NCBI RefSeq assembly: GCF_022605725.1
Contig: NC_065567.1
Coordinates: 35,691,127-35,755,126, forward strand
Direction: 5' to 3'
Source of the DNA: Anthonomus grandis grandis
Taxonomy: Eukaryota > Arthropoda > Insecta > Coleoptera > Curculionidae
Length of the DNA stretch: 64,000 nt
Positions 36,750 to 48,339 of this stretch are shown here, one piece after another. Position 1 is the first letter of the stretch; each line of letters opens with the position of its first letter. Below the pieces are notes generated by a model. The model was given only the letters and a program-made list of their open reading frames with translations, had not been told where the DNA came from and did no database searches. Both the position numbers and the translations under genes were made by a program.

Positions 36750-38280
36750 TACAGGATGTCAAAATCGGAAAGACACGTTAATAATAATTTTAAGGACACT
36801 TTAAATGAATATTTTTAGCTTTCTTATTTCAACCCCTTAGAAGAGGTAGATGATTAGAATCATAAATGGGAATGGGGGTCAAGTGGCACATCGTGTAAAG
36901 GGCGTTCAATTCTCTCTTCAGTGGTATCCTAGTTTGGTGGTTTCCTATCATCGCGTTTCTAAGTTGCAGAAACAATTATTAAACTTGGCTGTATTAATAG
37001 TTTGGTTTTCAGGATAGTGTTTTTCACAAAAACTATTGCATTGGGTCTCCTTGTAGAACAAATGATCAGAAAAGTAGGTTACACTAATAAAATCGTTAAA
37101 TCACAGGAAGAAAAACTAGTAAAGAGAATTGATTTTCCATTTATTAATTATTTTACTTCGACCAAAATAACTTTTTATTGGCGAAAGAGAAATTTCTACA
37201 ATAAAATACAGGGGATCTACTTACGCAATATTTTATAAGTTGCTGAAAATGTTGTCCATTTTCCCATGATAGTACAGACCATCTATCACTAACTTTCGAG
37301 CCGAAAAATTAATTTTTTGGGGATATTGCGTGTCATTCTCGAAAAATATGCGGGTTTTCATAATTTCAATATCGACAGTTTTGTTTGTTAAAATTGCCAT
37401 TTAGAAAAAATGAACATTTATCGCTGAAGCAGATATTCGGAAGAATATTAGGTATGGTATTGACTTGATGACTCATGAATTCACAAAACTCTTTTCAAAA
37501 TTCTTTTATCAAAATCATCGTCATAGAGTTCTTGAAGTATCGGCTTTTTGTATGGATGGAATTTATGCATTTTCAGTGCCTTTCTTACTGTCTCGTGTGG
37601 TATTCCCGTCGGTCTGCTACTGTCCGCAAGGAGCTGGTAAGCTCTACAGCAAATAATTCTAAAACCACAAGTTGAGCTGCTTCATTCATTACTCGTGGGT
37701 TGTTTTCTATTAATCACCGAACCAGTTTGAGAGAACTTTGTCACCAAATCCAGGACATATTTGTGACTTACTTCACGATTTCGATTTCTTTCTTTAAAAA
37801 ATTAATGCCGTTCTTCGTGTGCACTTTTCAACCTCTCCATAAATTCAGTTCTTTTTTGAAGAGAATAAACCATTCTCACACTTTATGCGTTTAATAAAAC
37901 TTATCACTGAACAGTCCAACAAGCAAAATCGAATTAACAATAATATCCGTTTTGGCTATATCTTTCAAATTGCTTGCTATGTTTGGTTAAAAAAATTACT
38001 TATTTCTCGACCTAATACAATAGTTTTTGTGTACACAACAGTAACCTAAATACTAAAATCTCAATGAAGGCAAGTTTAATTGTTTCTGCCGCTTTAAAAC
38101 ACGATTATTCGGAAACCTCTAGACAAAAAGCAACAAAGTAGGATACCACTGAAAAGAAAACTATACGCGCTTTAAAATGATGTGCTACTTGACCCCCATT
38201 CCCATTTAAGATTCTAAGGGTGACATCTACCCCACCTAGGGGGTTTAAGTAATAAAGTCTAAAAATATTCATTTACAACT
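36750..38280 (-). mobile_element. mariner-like element with long inverted ends
   Basis: The left end from 36750 begins TACAGGATGTC. The blocks AAATGAATATTTTTAG, CAACCCC(T)TAG, GGTAGATG, AATGGGAATGGGGGTCAAGT and CAGTGGTATCCTA at 36805-36935 reappear reverse-complemented at 38140-38277. The two ends therefore form inverted repeats of well over 100 bp. A decayed transposase lies between them on the minus strand. The right terminus seems truncated, since the TACAGG end is not seen there. Confidence 0.7.
37255..37873 (-). pseudogene. mariner-like transposase, decayed
   Basis: The ATG at 37873 opens MVYSLQKRTEFMERLKSAHE, the helix-turn-helix start usual in this IS630/Tc1/mariner group. VLDLVTKFSQTGSVINRKQP and GIPHETVRKALKMHKFHPYK follow, the second DNA-binding part, then QELYDDDFDKRIL. 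After frame changes, the region of the first catalytic Asp is seen as MAILTNKTVDIEI and FFENDTQYPQKINFSARK (37390-37290). The second and third catalytic residues are gone. It cannot be active. Confidence 0.75.
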
Positions 38281-38812
38281 GGAACAAAGATATTGGGGGT
38301 GGGAAGTTTTCAAATTGACACCCGATATGTTGAGATTATATATAGAGTTGCCGGAAGTGTCATTCTGTGTCATTTCGACTGCGTGCAGGCTACATTTCCT
38401 TGGTAAACTAAATGCTAATATCTCGTCGTTGGCTGTACAGGAATGTTTTCTCCTACTCATGGGGAATATTTATATGGCACCTGCGAGAGTCGACTATCAT
38501 GGCTTCGTGTCCCAAATGATACGCAGAGAGGAATAGCAGCGCTCAAATACTTCTACATCTGTAAAGAACGAAAGAAGTTTCAGTGATAGACCAGGCTTTT
38601 CTGTTTTGGCCAATATAGGCTGTGTTAAAATGCGGACAGAATGTTTTAAATTGTGTACCGCAACACAATCGTCTTAATCTGCTTGAAGAGCAAAGCCGCC
38701 ATTAAGGCTATTGAAGCCAAAAAAGCTAGAGTGCTTTTTTGCGATGGAGGGGCAAAATCTTTGAAAGACACCATGTGGCCTATGCCACAACATAGCATCG
38801 GATTTTTACTAA
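38281..38812. other. intron sequence, nothing recognised
   Basis: Starts with CAAAGATATTGGGGG (38286), which also occurs just outside the left end of the mariner-like element (36721). No coding relic is seen. Confidence 0.4.
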
Positions 38813-39031
38813 CTAAAAACCTCCCCTAGGGGACCAAAGTAAATTCCGTTTTGGAACTACTGGATGTATTTCTTCAAGAACATCTCTTGTAAATATGCAG
38901 ATTTTCTTCCAGATCGCTGGAGAAGCAAGAATTTTTGCTACTGTTGTGTCGGGGTCTAGTGTACCAGTTGTTTCTTCTGCAATTTTTCTTCGTTCTGCCC
39001 ACCTAGGGTTGAACAATGTATGTTCAGCCAT
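38813..39031 (-). pseudogene. possible C-terminus of an R1/I-type LINE RT
   Basis: An open minus-strand frame of 72 codons contains WAERRKIAEETTGTLDPDTT and SPAIWKKICIFTRDVLEE. The pattern (Leu/Thr-Pro-Asp-Thr-Val, then Trp and a final amphipathic helix) resembles the C-terminal end of R1/I-group reverse transcriptases. No RT core adjoins it, so the call is tentative. Confidence 0.35.
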
Positions 39032-39425
39032 TCCTCTGTTTGACTTAAGTTAAAGCGTTTAACGTCTTTAACTGAGTTTCCTTTCTACCCAAGGTTTTAT
39101 GTTGGGTATTAGCCTCTTTGTCCAACCTGCTGTGCCATGATTATACTCTTCTTGCTACTAGGAACTAATGTCCTAGTGGTCCCCTTTTGGCCCCTCGCGG
39201 TCCACTAGGGTCCCCTTTTTTGGCTTCGCGATTTTGAGGCTAATATTTTTCTGCATTCTTCGCGTGGTCGGTACGTTCTTCGCATTGGGCGGCTTAAGTT
39301 ATTTAAGGGCTTGTTGGCTTTTTTAGCAACAATTATGATATGTTTACCAAAATGAGATTTCTATCCAGATGGATGCCTGAGAACTTCCAGACATTCAGTG
39401 ATTGTGTCATTTACAGTCACAGAAT

Positions 39426-39447
39426 ACCTGCTTTGTACAAAGCAGGT
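39426..39447. repeat. 22-bp perfect palindrome
   Basis: ACCTGCTTTG and its exact reverse complement meet around TA with no loop or mismatch (39426-39447). No second copy was noticed. Confidence 0.7.
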
Positions 39448-40440
39448 CATCTCGTGAGAGATACTACTAGTTTATAAAATCTAATAATGCTTTATTTTAA
39501 GCGAAACATAAAAATATTTTGAAACCGAGACTTACTGTTTTTATTTTGTCTCTACTTACGTGTAGGTCTCTTTAAGATAATAGACGAGTTTTTTCAGCTT
39601 TAAAGGTGGAGAGATGAATTTGCTGGTCACAATACGATACCCTTGCCCTATATATCACTATTGACTTCTTCAACAGTTTTCTTCCAAACACCCTTTTTTA
39701 CATCTCCTATAGCCCTCTTTAATCCATTTCAAGGGTCATATTGACCTCGTGTCGTGTAATATCTAAGGGACCTGCTTTGACTTCCACATTAGTGTATACA
39801 TTTTCTGACCCGTCCAGATGGATGAGCTCATTTATTTCTTCGAAGGTGTCTGCGCTACTTAGCTTTGTTTCTATATCATTAGTTTAGTGTTCATGATATA
39901 GTTCATATTCTTGTAAGGTTTGTTCGACATGCAAGCGTGCTTCGCTTTATTTAAGATAGAACTTTCGTCAGTTTGGCTCTCTCAAGCCAACTTCTTATAC
40001 TCCCCGTCTTGAGTTGGTTAATGATCTCACGATCTTCATCACAGAGTGCTTAATTTCCTTTTTCATGTTTGTATGATTTTGAACAGCCATTATCATTTTA
40101 TCTGCTTGCGTTAATTAAGCTCTGGATGTTTTTCTCGCCATCCCGTCATTTGTCGCCGTTGACTTTGTTAGAGTATATTCTCTATGTTTTCCGTCTTTGC
40201 TCCTTTGTTGTATAGTCATTTTCGAATCGGCCTTCAAATACAGTAGTGCCCTTGGAGTACGAGAGTGATCTGGTCCTTGAGGGAGTTCTTGTGATCGAGT
40301 CTCGCCTTTTAAAGGAGTCTATAGTGCCTGCTGGGTTCTGAATCATCTTTTCATCTGAAGCGGTTCATTGCTCCCTCCGAATCCGTGGGGCAGTCTGACA
40401 GGCGATCAGAGAGGCACCCTGCTGAGGTACTATGTTTTCA
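39448..40440 (-). other. intron stretch with possible gag/ORF1 relic
   Basis: The minus strand near 40330-40210 has an open run including DSFKRRDSITRTPSRTRSLS, a basic Ser/Arg-rich segment of the type seen in retrotransposon ORF1/gag proteins, followed by broken helical wording (IKHSVMKIVKIINQLKT). No zinc knuckle was found. This may be upstream ORF1 of the element whose end is at 38813, but the link is inference. Confidence 0.25.
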
Positions 40441-40879
40441 TGTTTCGCTATTTTCATTTAAAATTTAATTCTAGTAATGAGAAAGCGGACTTTTTTACTT
40501 GACCAGGACACGCAACACTGCCAGTAGGTCTCTAACCTACCATCGACATAGCCAAATCTATAACTGGCGCGTCACTACAAGTCTGCTCAATAGCAAGACC
40601 CTCCGGAAAAGACGGCTGAAGTACTTGGCTAAGACACAGAGCCCTCTGATACTACCTTATCAGATCATTACTGCGCCTAAATAGACGCGAAATCTGCCTA
40701 GCGATGTCTCTTTTGTCACTAGCAGTTAAGGTGCCATCCCACACCCTAGATATTTCTAACAACCAGTAGCTCATGGTGTTTGGAGAAGAAAGAACATGTC
40801 ATTAGAAAGTGCCTAGCCCTCACTCACGCTAGGTTCAAATAGCTAGAAAACCAGTCTATGCCAGATTAGCACCCAGGGA

Positions 40880-40990
40880 CTTAAATATTTCAAGCCAAAG
40901 TGCCTCATTGGATTTTCCAAAGCTATTGACCTTTATAGCATCCCCATTGACTGTCCATTATCGTTAAATTCAATTCAATAAGGTTTCTCC
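40880..40990 (-). pseudogene. short reverse transcriptase fragment
   Basis: One minus-strand frame reads AIKVNSFGKSNEALWLEIFK then SLGANL. It resembles the motif A region of a non-LTR RT (AFDSVN-EALW-L---LG), though the Asp is not preserved. Only this block is recognisable. Confidence 0.3.
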
Positions 40991-40999
40991 TGATATAAA

Positions 41000-41811
41000 A
41001 CCAGTTTCTTTTTTTAAATATAAAAATACATTTTGTGCGAAAATATTCATGTCGCTAACATAAAGTAACATAACCAGTTGCCACGTGATTTATTTTTATT
41101 AAGCACATTTTTATGACTGAGAAGCTAAGTACTATACATTTTCCTAGCAATAAAGATAATTGCTTATACTTGCTTTACGTGAACATTATTCAAGCTGCTA
41201 GGCTTGTACTAAAAATAAATATATTGTAACTTTTTGTATAAAAATGTGAAACAATAGCACCGATTAGATTAAACTGTTTTTTTTGCCGCTAAAGAATTCT
41301 GTTGTTAATTTGGATAATTTAATTTAAGAACGATCGGTCAATCATCACACAGCGGATTTTTACTGCTCAGATTTATCTGTTTATCTGATAAGATCGCTTC
41401 ACTTATATATAGCGTCCTCTCTTTAATCCATTGGCTGAAACATACAAAACTTGCCTTATTTTTTGTTCGTTTCTTCGTTTTTGTGTTTATTGAACTTTTA
41501 AGGTTGATTTTTTTTTTCAAAAAAATATTGGATAAGTTGATTTTATCTGAAAACCTTATATTCCAATTTTGTTATTCTTCAACTTTCCAGATATATACTG
41601 ATACCTCTATCCTATAAACCACTTCAATGGCACTTCTTGAAGAGATGGCTGCAAATACCAGAAAGAAATTGGCTTTAAATACAAAAAAATGGCTTCAAAT
41701 GCCTGAAATAAACGAGAAAAAGAAGAGATTATTGACAAATTTAAATAAACATGTCATCCAAAATAACTCAATCACGTATAAAAATAATATCACGGGTACT
41801 ACTAATTTTGG
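41000..41811. other. intron sequence, nothing recognised
   Basis: AT-rich. A Lys-rich open frame at 41627-41827 contains repeated AAATGGCTTCAAATGCCTG-type wording, similar to the short-period repeat at 53640-54480, and is not judged a gene. Confidence 0.35.
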
Positions 41812-41965
41812 CATTATATGGCAATAACGCTATCGTGTTCAGCCACGAGGCGTCACGAGTTCTCCCGACTTGTGACTTATTTAAAACATGTCTAATTCAT
41901 TAGTAGAATTGCTTGTTGTCTCTTTTTATGACAATGCAGATTAAACTTGTCTGATAAGGATACTA
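41812..41965 (-). repeat. dispersed repeat family R1, copy c
   Basis: Contains ATATGGCAATAACGCTATCG, CGTCACGAGTTCTC, CTTGTTGTCTCTTTTTATG and TTGTCTGATAAGGA. All four blocks recur in the same order at 44466-44620. Confidence 0.65.
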
Positions 41966-43204
41966 GTCAATAATGGTGAAATAGTACAATATGTCGCCAA
42001 AATGACTATGATAAATATGATATAGGGCAAATGACAAGGCAATAATTAACTTCAGTAAAACTGTCAAATATCGAGAAGGATAAGTAAAGATCCTTTCAAA
42101 GTAAGATGAACCTAAAATATCTGAAGGAAATACGATGGATAAAAAAAAACTTCCATTCTACAAAATTCTTTCATCTAACGATTGATTGCAGCGCAACTCC
42201 TTGTGGTCAAGGAAAATTCTATTTTCTTATCAGATTTTATGTAAATTATCTAGTTGTCTGTCCATTAAGATATCTTGACATGTTATCCAGCTCACAATGG
42301 AATTATCGTCGGCCTGAAAAGAGCGAATAACTGGAACGTTACAATAAACCTACAGCGTTTCTGATGAGAACAGGACTACGGCAATTTACACAAATGTCTT
42401 TTGTGCTTTGCTTTGATGACAACGACTGAAAGACAAGGCTGGCATAGTTAGAAGACATTTAATTAATTTTGACAATATTGCTCAGCCACATCGAGTTCAG
42501 TGAAAATAGGTTGATGTCTCTGACTATTTAAAATCTATTCAAAAATTAGAGAAGAAAGCGTAACTTTATCAGTTTTTATGTATTAAATCCTGATGTTTTA
42601 GCAAAGTTAATTTGTGTGTCAACAATGTTAAATCGGTCGACATCATATGGGAGGAAAGTTCTTATCCCTCAAAAATATTAGATAAAATAAATACATCTAA
42701 AACCTAATCAAAATATGAAGAAACTATTGGAGAACTGAGAGCAGTAAACGTTCCTTAAAACTTACTCATAAATATATCGCAGAGTATAGATACGAATGAT
42801 AAATTCAATTTGAATTAAGTTTTTATTAACACTTTTTTGAGTTTGATCAGAAAAATAAATACGCCGATTTCCAATTCTCTTACTTTCCAGGTATCAGTGA
42901 TATGAGCACTCTGTCCCCAGGATTTTTTTTTAATATTGTTTAAACTATCATATAGAAAATATTTAGATAACCCTTAGGTTAGTTAAGTACTAAATTACCC
43001 TTAAGACCATAACTTCAAAGACGCTTGAAGACATCGATTCAAATATCAGAAAAACTTTGAAAATGCCTTTAAATTCCCAACGGTCTGAAATATTTAGACT
43101 AGAAACTTTCAACTTTATTATGGATTGAAATAACAGATTATAAATATGCCAACTCAAAATAGTAACCGAATCAACGGTTATAACTTTGTATGCAATATAT
43201 ATGA
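41966..43204. other. intron sequence, nothing recognised
   Basis: No relic or repeat was identified with confidence. Confidence 0.35.
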
Positions 43205-44445
43205 CAACTTCTTCTTCTTCTCCTTCGTGTGCCATGCAAGTTATTGTGAAGGCGTCCGTCATATGCTTTTGTTAATTGCAGCATTTTAAAGTTCTTAAAA
43301 ACTACTTATCCTCATCCATTGTCTAATATTCCGCAACCACGAAAGCTTCCTTCTTCCTATTCCTGTCTTTCCTCCTTTGATCTAATAACCTGAAGGATAA
43401 GGCGCTGGATTCATAGTTCCTTCTCTTCTCACCATATATCCTCAGTATGAGACTATTCTACGTTTTCAAAAAGGTCACGATCTTCTATTTGTGCTCTTCG
43501 AATAACTTTCTTATGTGGTCTACTTATGATATTTTCAGCATTCTTCTCAGACACCACATCTCAAATGCTCCTAATTTATGTATTGAACTTGCTTTTAATG
43601 TCCAGTGTAGAGGGCACCGTACAAATTAAATAACCAAACATAACATTTTAGAGTTCTGTATCTTATTGTCCTATGGTTGGAACCTTGTGTGATGCTCAAA
43701 TTACGAGACAGTTTTACCACTAACCAAAAATCTTTATTTTTACTCTCGACACGTGATTCGCTAACGATGTTAGCATCTTCGGGAGAAGATTAAAACTGAG
43801 ATCTTGCCTTTAAATTAAGTGTGACTTAATGAGTTTTGGTTAGTGGTAAAACTGTCTCGTAATTCTGTATCTTAGTTTAAAGGTTAGATTATTATTTGTG
43901 ACGAATTTTTTGAATTTAAGGAAGGTTGCTCTTGATTGTTCTATTCTACATCTAATCTATTATTCTGGGTTATCTGATTTGTGGAATATTAGTCTTACTC
44001 ACGACCATAAACCCCGTTTTTTTTACATTAATTCTCAGGCTTGATCTTGTGGTTGTTTCATTTACGTGGCTTAATAATTCCTGAAGATCGTTTGCATTAT
44101 TCGCGATTATTACAGTAACATCTGCATATCTGATTTTATTGATATGTATCCCGTTCACTGTAACACCTATAGGGTTCTCTAAAACCGACTCAAAAACACA
44201 CTTTCCAAGTAGAGATTGAACAACATTGGTGATAAACCGCAGCCTTGTCTTACACTCTTTTTTATATCGAACTACTCAGCTGTTGACTTCATCGATTCTG
44301 GATCTGGTTCATTTCTGTTCCTTCGATATCTGCTTTCTGGTTCCCGTATAGATTACAATCGAGGACCTCAAGGTACGATATTAGGAGGTCACGTTTTACA
44401 TTGTCGAATGCGTTCTCATAATCGATGGAAGACCTGAAAACATCA
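43205..44445 (-). pseudogene. non-LTR retrotransposon 3' half with (GAA)n tail
   Basis: Minus-strand RT and C-terminal region. SIDYENAFDNVKRDLL (44440-44390) is RT motif A with its Asp, GVRQG wording is decayed near 44250, and the catalytic region at 44158 reads INKIRYADVTVIIANNANDL (YADD changed to YADV), then LRINVKKTGFMVVSKT. The 3' part continues RRAQIEDRDLFENVE (about 43500) and GRRKLSWLRNIRQWMR (about 43330). It ends in a short GAA-rich tail near 43215-43235, the usual microsatellite tail of such LINEs. A 166-bp MITE has inserted at 43699-43864. The wording is close to that of the 21785-24120 element. Confidence 0.78.
43699..43864. mobile_element. 166-bp MITE with about 30-bp inverted repeats
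   Basis: The ends AATTACGAGACAGTTTTACC and ACTAACCAAAA (43699-43729) are repeated exactly in reverse complement at 43834-43864. The middle contains CTCTCGACACGTGATTCGC, TAACGATGTTAGC and TCTTCGGGAGAAG, with short internal palindromes. No coding capacity exists. It sits inside the decayed LINE and so inserted later. Confidence 0.85.
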
Positions 44446-44465
44446 TTTCTTTGGTTCTGACAATT

Positions 44466-44620
44466 GGCAAATATATGGCAACAACGCTTTCATATTCACC
44501 CGAGACGTCACGAGTTTTCTCAACCTGTGGCTTATTCGTGAATTATAAGGAGTAAAAAAAAAGTAATAGAATCGCTTGTTGTCTCTTTTTATGTCAATGC
44601 TTGTCTGACAAGGACAAGCC
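44466..44620 (-). repeat. dispersed repeat family R1, copy d
   Basis: Contains ATATGGCAACAACGCTTTC, GACGTCACGAGTTTTCTC, CTTGTTGTCTCTTTTTATG and TTGTCTGACAAGGA, in the same order as the copy at 41812-41965. Confidence 0.65.
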
Positions 44621-45568
44621 ATCATTCTATTAGCACTTCTCTTCTCTAGAACTGCAGTATAAGGATTCTATCCGACGTTGAATTAAGAAGGCGCAGACAG
44701 GAGTCCACTCGACTTATTAGCTGCACACTTGAAATAAAGAAAAAATAAATAAAAATTGCAAATAATGCAATAAAAAATGTTGTAAAAAAACTATTTAATA
44801 AAAATGATTAAATTTATGAGACAAGTGATTAATTGGACGATTAAACGGATTTCGCCGGAAGATTTTCCGTAAGTGCAGATATAACTTTTTTAATACCTTT
44901 TTCATTTGAGTAAATGGTTATACTTAAATCTTAATGGCCTATGACATCATTTTGTTTGATATTTCAGTACTTTTATTAAATTGCTTTTGGGCGATTAAAG
45001 TATGAAATAGAAAATGGGTTTTTGTTAACGATAACATTAAGCCAACACTTAGTTTATTATACGGACACTTATACTTTTTAACAGAAGTAACAAATTAAAA
45101 AAAAAAATTTTAATTAATTTTGGTTTAATGTATAACTAGAACGAGCCACGTGCTAGCAAGGGCATGTCAATCATGTTCTCATAAGCACATTTTATTTAAT
45201 TTATGATATGTGATATAGATTTGACATAAAATCGTTATTAGGCATGGACGTATTCCTCTTACATTAAATGACCTTACTATGAGGAAAATTTAAAACACAT
45301 GAGCATACATCGGAAAGGCGATTCACTATAATTCACTCGGTGCTGACATACACGACTAGCCAATTTATTTCTTGAGTGCCAAAATAATGTATTAATATGC
45401 CACCGGAAAAAGTGAGAACGGCAATACATCTACTTATGACCTAGATTTGTTATTGCTAAATAATACATTGATTTCCGCACCCAAAATCTGAGTTGGCCAG
45501 GCCTGTATATGCGTTTTTTAATTAAGATTGTGTTAATCAAGAAAATTTCCTTAACTTCAAACAATTAG
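44621..45568. other. intron sequence upstream of IS1 exon
   Basis: AT-rich, no repeat or relic identified. It ends in the acceptor TTCAAACAATTAG. Confidence 0.45.
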
Positions 45569-45674
45569 ACCCTTTGAATGGCTGATCTTAATGACGATTT
45601 TCGCAAACTGTGTTGCGCTGGCTGTGTACACTCCGTTTCCTAATGGCGATTCCAATACCACAAATGCATACTTG
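45569..45674 (+). CDS. Ca-alpha1D: Cav1 alpha-1 exon, segment IS1
   Basis: A 106-base exon between the acceptor AACAATTAG and the donor GTAAGT (45675). Its first A completes the Lys codon left by the previous exon. It encodes PFEWLILMTIFANCVALAVY and TPFPNGDSNTTNAYL, that is, transmembrane helix IS1 and the start of the extracellular IS1-IS2 loop with an N-linked glycosylation sequon (NTT). The exon ends in phase 0, matching the next exon. The wording matches Cav1 of insects and vertebrates. Confidence 0.95.
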
Positions 45675-47717
45675 GTAAGTAATTGTCAGTTTTATTGCTT
45701 TATTAAATTACATCTAGCAAAATGATACGTGAGTCTTGTTTTGGATAACTGGTATACTGGAAAAAGGCCTAAGCTCGAAGGTGACCTCATTGGTGCTCGT
45801 TAGGTTTAGTGGTAGAGAACGATTAGTTATAAAGGAGAACACCAGAAGATCCTGGTGACATGAAAAGTAGGCATCGATCAGCTTAGATATCAACCGGCCC
45901 GCCACATCCTGTCAAAGGACTATCTTTAAGGACAGCTCTTAGTTAGTTGGATGATGGCGTATCCGAGCCGGTTTGGCTGGTGGTTAATAGAATACTTAAG
46001 GCGCAATCCAAATTGGCCTATTGGGGCCCAAGACCTTCGTCTTGTGCGATGGTGGATAAAAAAGGAGGATCACTATTTCTATCACTTATGATAAGGCGGG
46101 CAGGAAAAGAGGCAAGCAATTTTCCAGGACTGTAGGAAAGATGAAGGGCAGCGCTAGTGACTTTTCATACTTTCTGGCAGGTGAAAGTGGGGGCGGGACT
46201 ACAGTGATAATTTGGCACTGTCTTGATAAGATTTTGGATGAGTACACACGGTTATTGAGCTATAGGCTAAAATGATGGAGCTACTAGGCATTCCTGAAGG
46301 TGAAGCTTGAAGGTCATGCCCTCGTTTGTGTTAATTAAAGGGAATTTTCCTTCTAAGGAGTCATGGAGAGCTTCTTCCATACGCTGAAAATCTGAGGTTT
46401 AGTTCTAGCTAGCTCGAAGGTAGAGCAGAAGCTTTTTAATGCCTTTTATCTAGTAATGGGCGAGGGAGAAGAGTTCATCGTTCCATTAGTTCCTAAGAGA
46501 CATAGATAGACATGTATATATATATATATACATATATATATTGGAGATACTAATGTTGCTATCTGTTGCCTCTTCTTTCGTTCTCAACAAATAACAATTA
46601 TTGCATCATTGGACGTTAAGCCTAATGAACTCGATGCCGGAGCCATTTCATTATTTTCTTTTGGTTGGATGGACTTAATTACTAAAAGTGACATATAATT
46701 TAATATTAATTCGGTAATTAGTTCTGCAAAGTGTATTGTTTACGATAAAATTGCTTACAGTGCAGTTATGTACCGCATTCATATGCAGTGATGTGAACTT
46801 CCGCCCTTAAAATTCTCGACCCTTCCCGCGTGAAATATTTATAGAGGATAAGCGATTTATTGCTTGTTGCCTGCATTAAATTTAAACTGGCGATAAATGC
46901 GATGTTTAAACAGTTTATTTCTATCATATTCACGTTTTTTTTGTTTTATATATTATTTCATGCTATTGCCTAAAGTAAGCAATTTAGGCACCGTTATATT
47001 TAAAAAATTACGTTTTATAATAAATTATTTGTTACTGATAACCTAATAGACGTTTAATAACCCATTTACGTGAATAAAGTATAATTCTGGATTATAAATT
47101 ATTCTTAGTGAAATGCTCATGATGATTGAACAACTCTTTAAAGTTTTACATGTAAAAGTCTGAAATTAAATATTGATATAAGTACTTGAACTATTACTAT
47201 TATACTCAAATAGTAATTTAAATAAGTATAAAGACTGACTTTCTGGTGTATTCCCCAAGTAAGGGAAGCAGTTAAAGTAAGAATAGTACTTCATCAGACC
47301 TGGTTATGCTTGTTCGGGGTAAGGGTATATAAGGTTCAGAGAATCCAGAAAACCAAAACAAGAGTAATGATTCCTAAGGAATATTGCACCACCCTCACTA
47401 TTTCAGCTCCCCTTACTGCTGAACAATCCAGGATCGCCTCTCTTTTAGTTACTTGACTATCCGCGTTAAATTTTTACTTTAAAGTTTATTTTATCATTTA
47501 AATTTAAAGAAAATATAATTTTTATGTTTTTTTGTGACAATCATAAAGTAGTTTTTTTTTTTAATAATTTTGCTGGTCTAATATAACTTAAAGAGAGAAA
47601 AAACAACTTCATGATATATTACGTTGAAAATAGGCATTCTTTTTTCTTCCAACCATTCATTTTTCCGGAATAATTAACTATATGGGAATTTTCAACCTCG
47701 CCCCTAATTCTCGCACA
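45675..47717. other. intron sequence, no gene
   Basis: A (TA)n microsatellite lies at 46514-46541. GC-richer sequence at 45880-46500 shows no open frame of note and no family I recognise. Confidence 0.4.
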
Positions 47718-47790
47718 ATATGGCAACAACGCTAGCACGATTAGCTACGAGTCGCCACGAACCCACCCGATTCCTGACCTGCGCGTTTAA
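47718..47790 (-). repeat. dispersed repeat family R1, copy e
   Basis: Contains ATATGGCAACAACGCTAGC, ACGATTAGCTACGAG and CCACGAACCCACCCGA. It is the best-preserved match to the reverse complement of the copy at 16483. Confidence 0.6.
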
Positions 47791-48339
47791 ATGTTTGCCT
47801 AAGAAGTTTGGTGATAGATCTGAGCGTACATCGAGATTGCGATATATTAAGGGCAAAAGTATATGCTGTTCATGGTCTTAACTTAGTGATGATTTTTATT
47901 TTTTAAGTTTTTGAGATTTTCAACATATATAGATAATTTTGCTTTAAATCCTTGTAAATGCTCGCATACAAAATATTGACAATTCTTCCTTTCTAAGTAG
48001 GTAGGTCTGATTTATTATTGATTCGAATTCAAACTGTTTGTCCCTCTGGATGGTAAACAATGACGAAATGCTGCCGGGTATTGATTTAATAGCTCCTATC
48101 AATCAGATCAAAAATCAGATTAGTGAATGTATATTTAAAAGCTTTTTTAATAAAAGGGGTTTATCAATGCTCTCTTAATATTAAAAAAATACTGTTTTGA
48201 AAAGCTACTTTTGGTTTTAATATTTGTGTATAAGCATATTAGTATTCTAAAGTTGCAACCTTGAACGTTATTGTAAATCAACGACTTGTTTATACGATTG
48301 CAGTTAAATACATTTCGCCATATAATTACCAATCTACTT

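Noticed and set aside
41627..41827. Lys-rich 66-codon frame as a small gene
   Set aside because: It consists of repeated AAATGGCTTCAAATGCCTG-like units and resembles the short-period repeat elsewhere.
43654..43874. TTCTGTATCTTA direct repeats as the target duplication of the 166-bp MITE
   Set aside because: The left copy is 45 bp away from the inverted repeat, so it does not flank the element directly.
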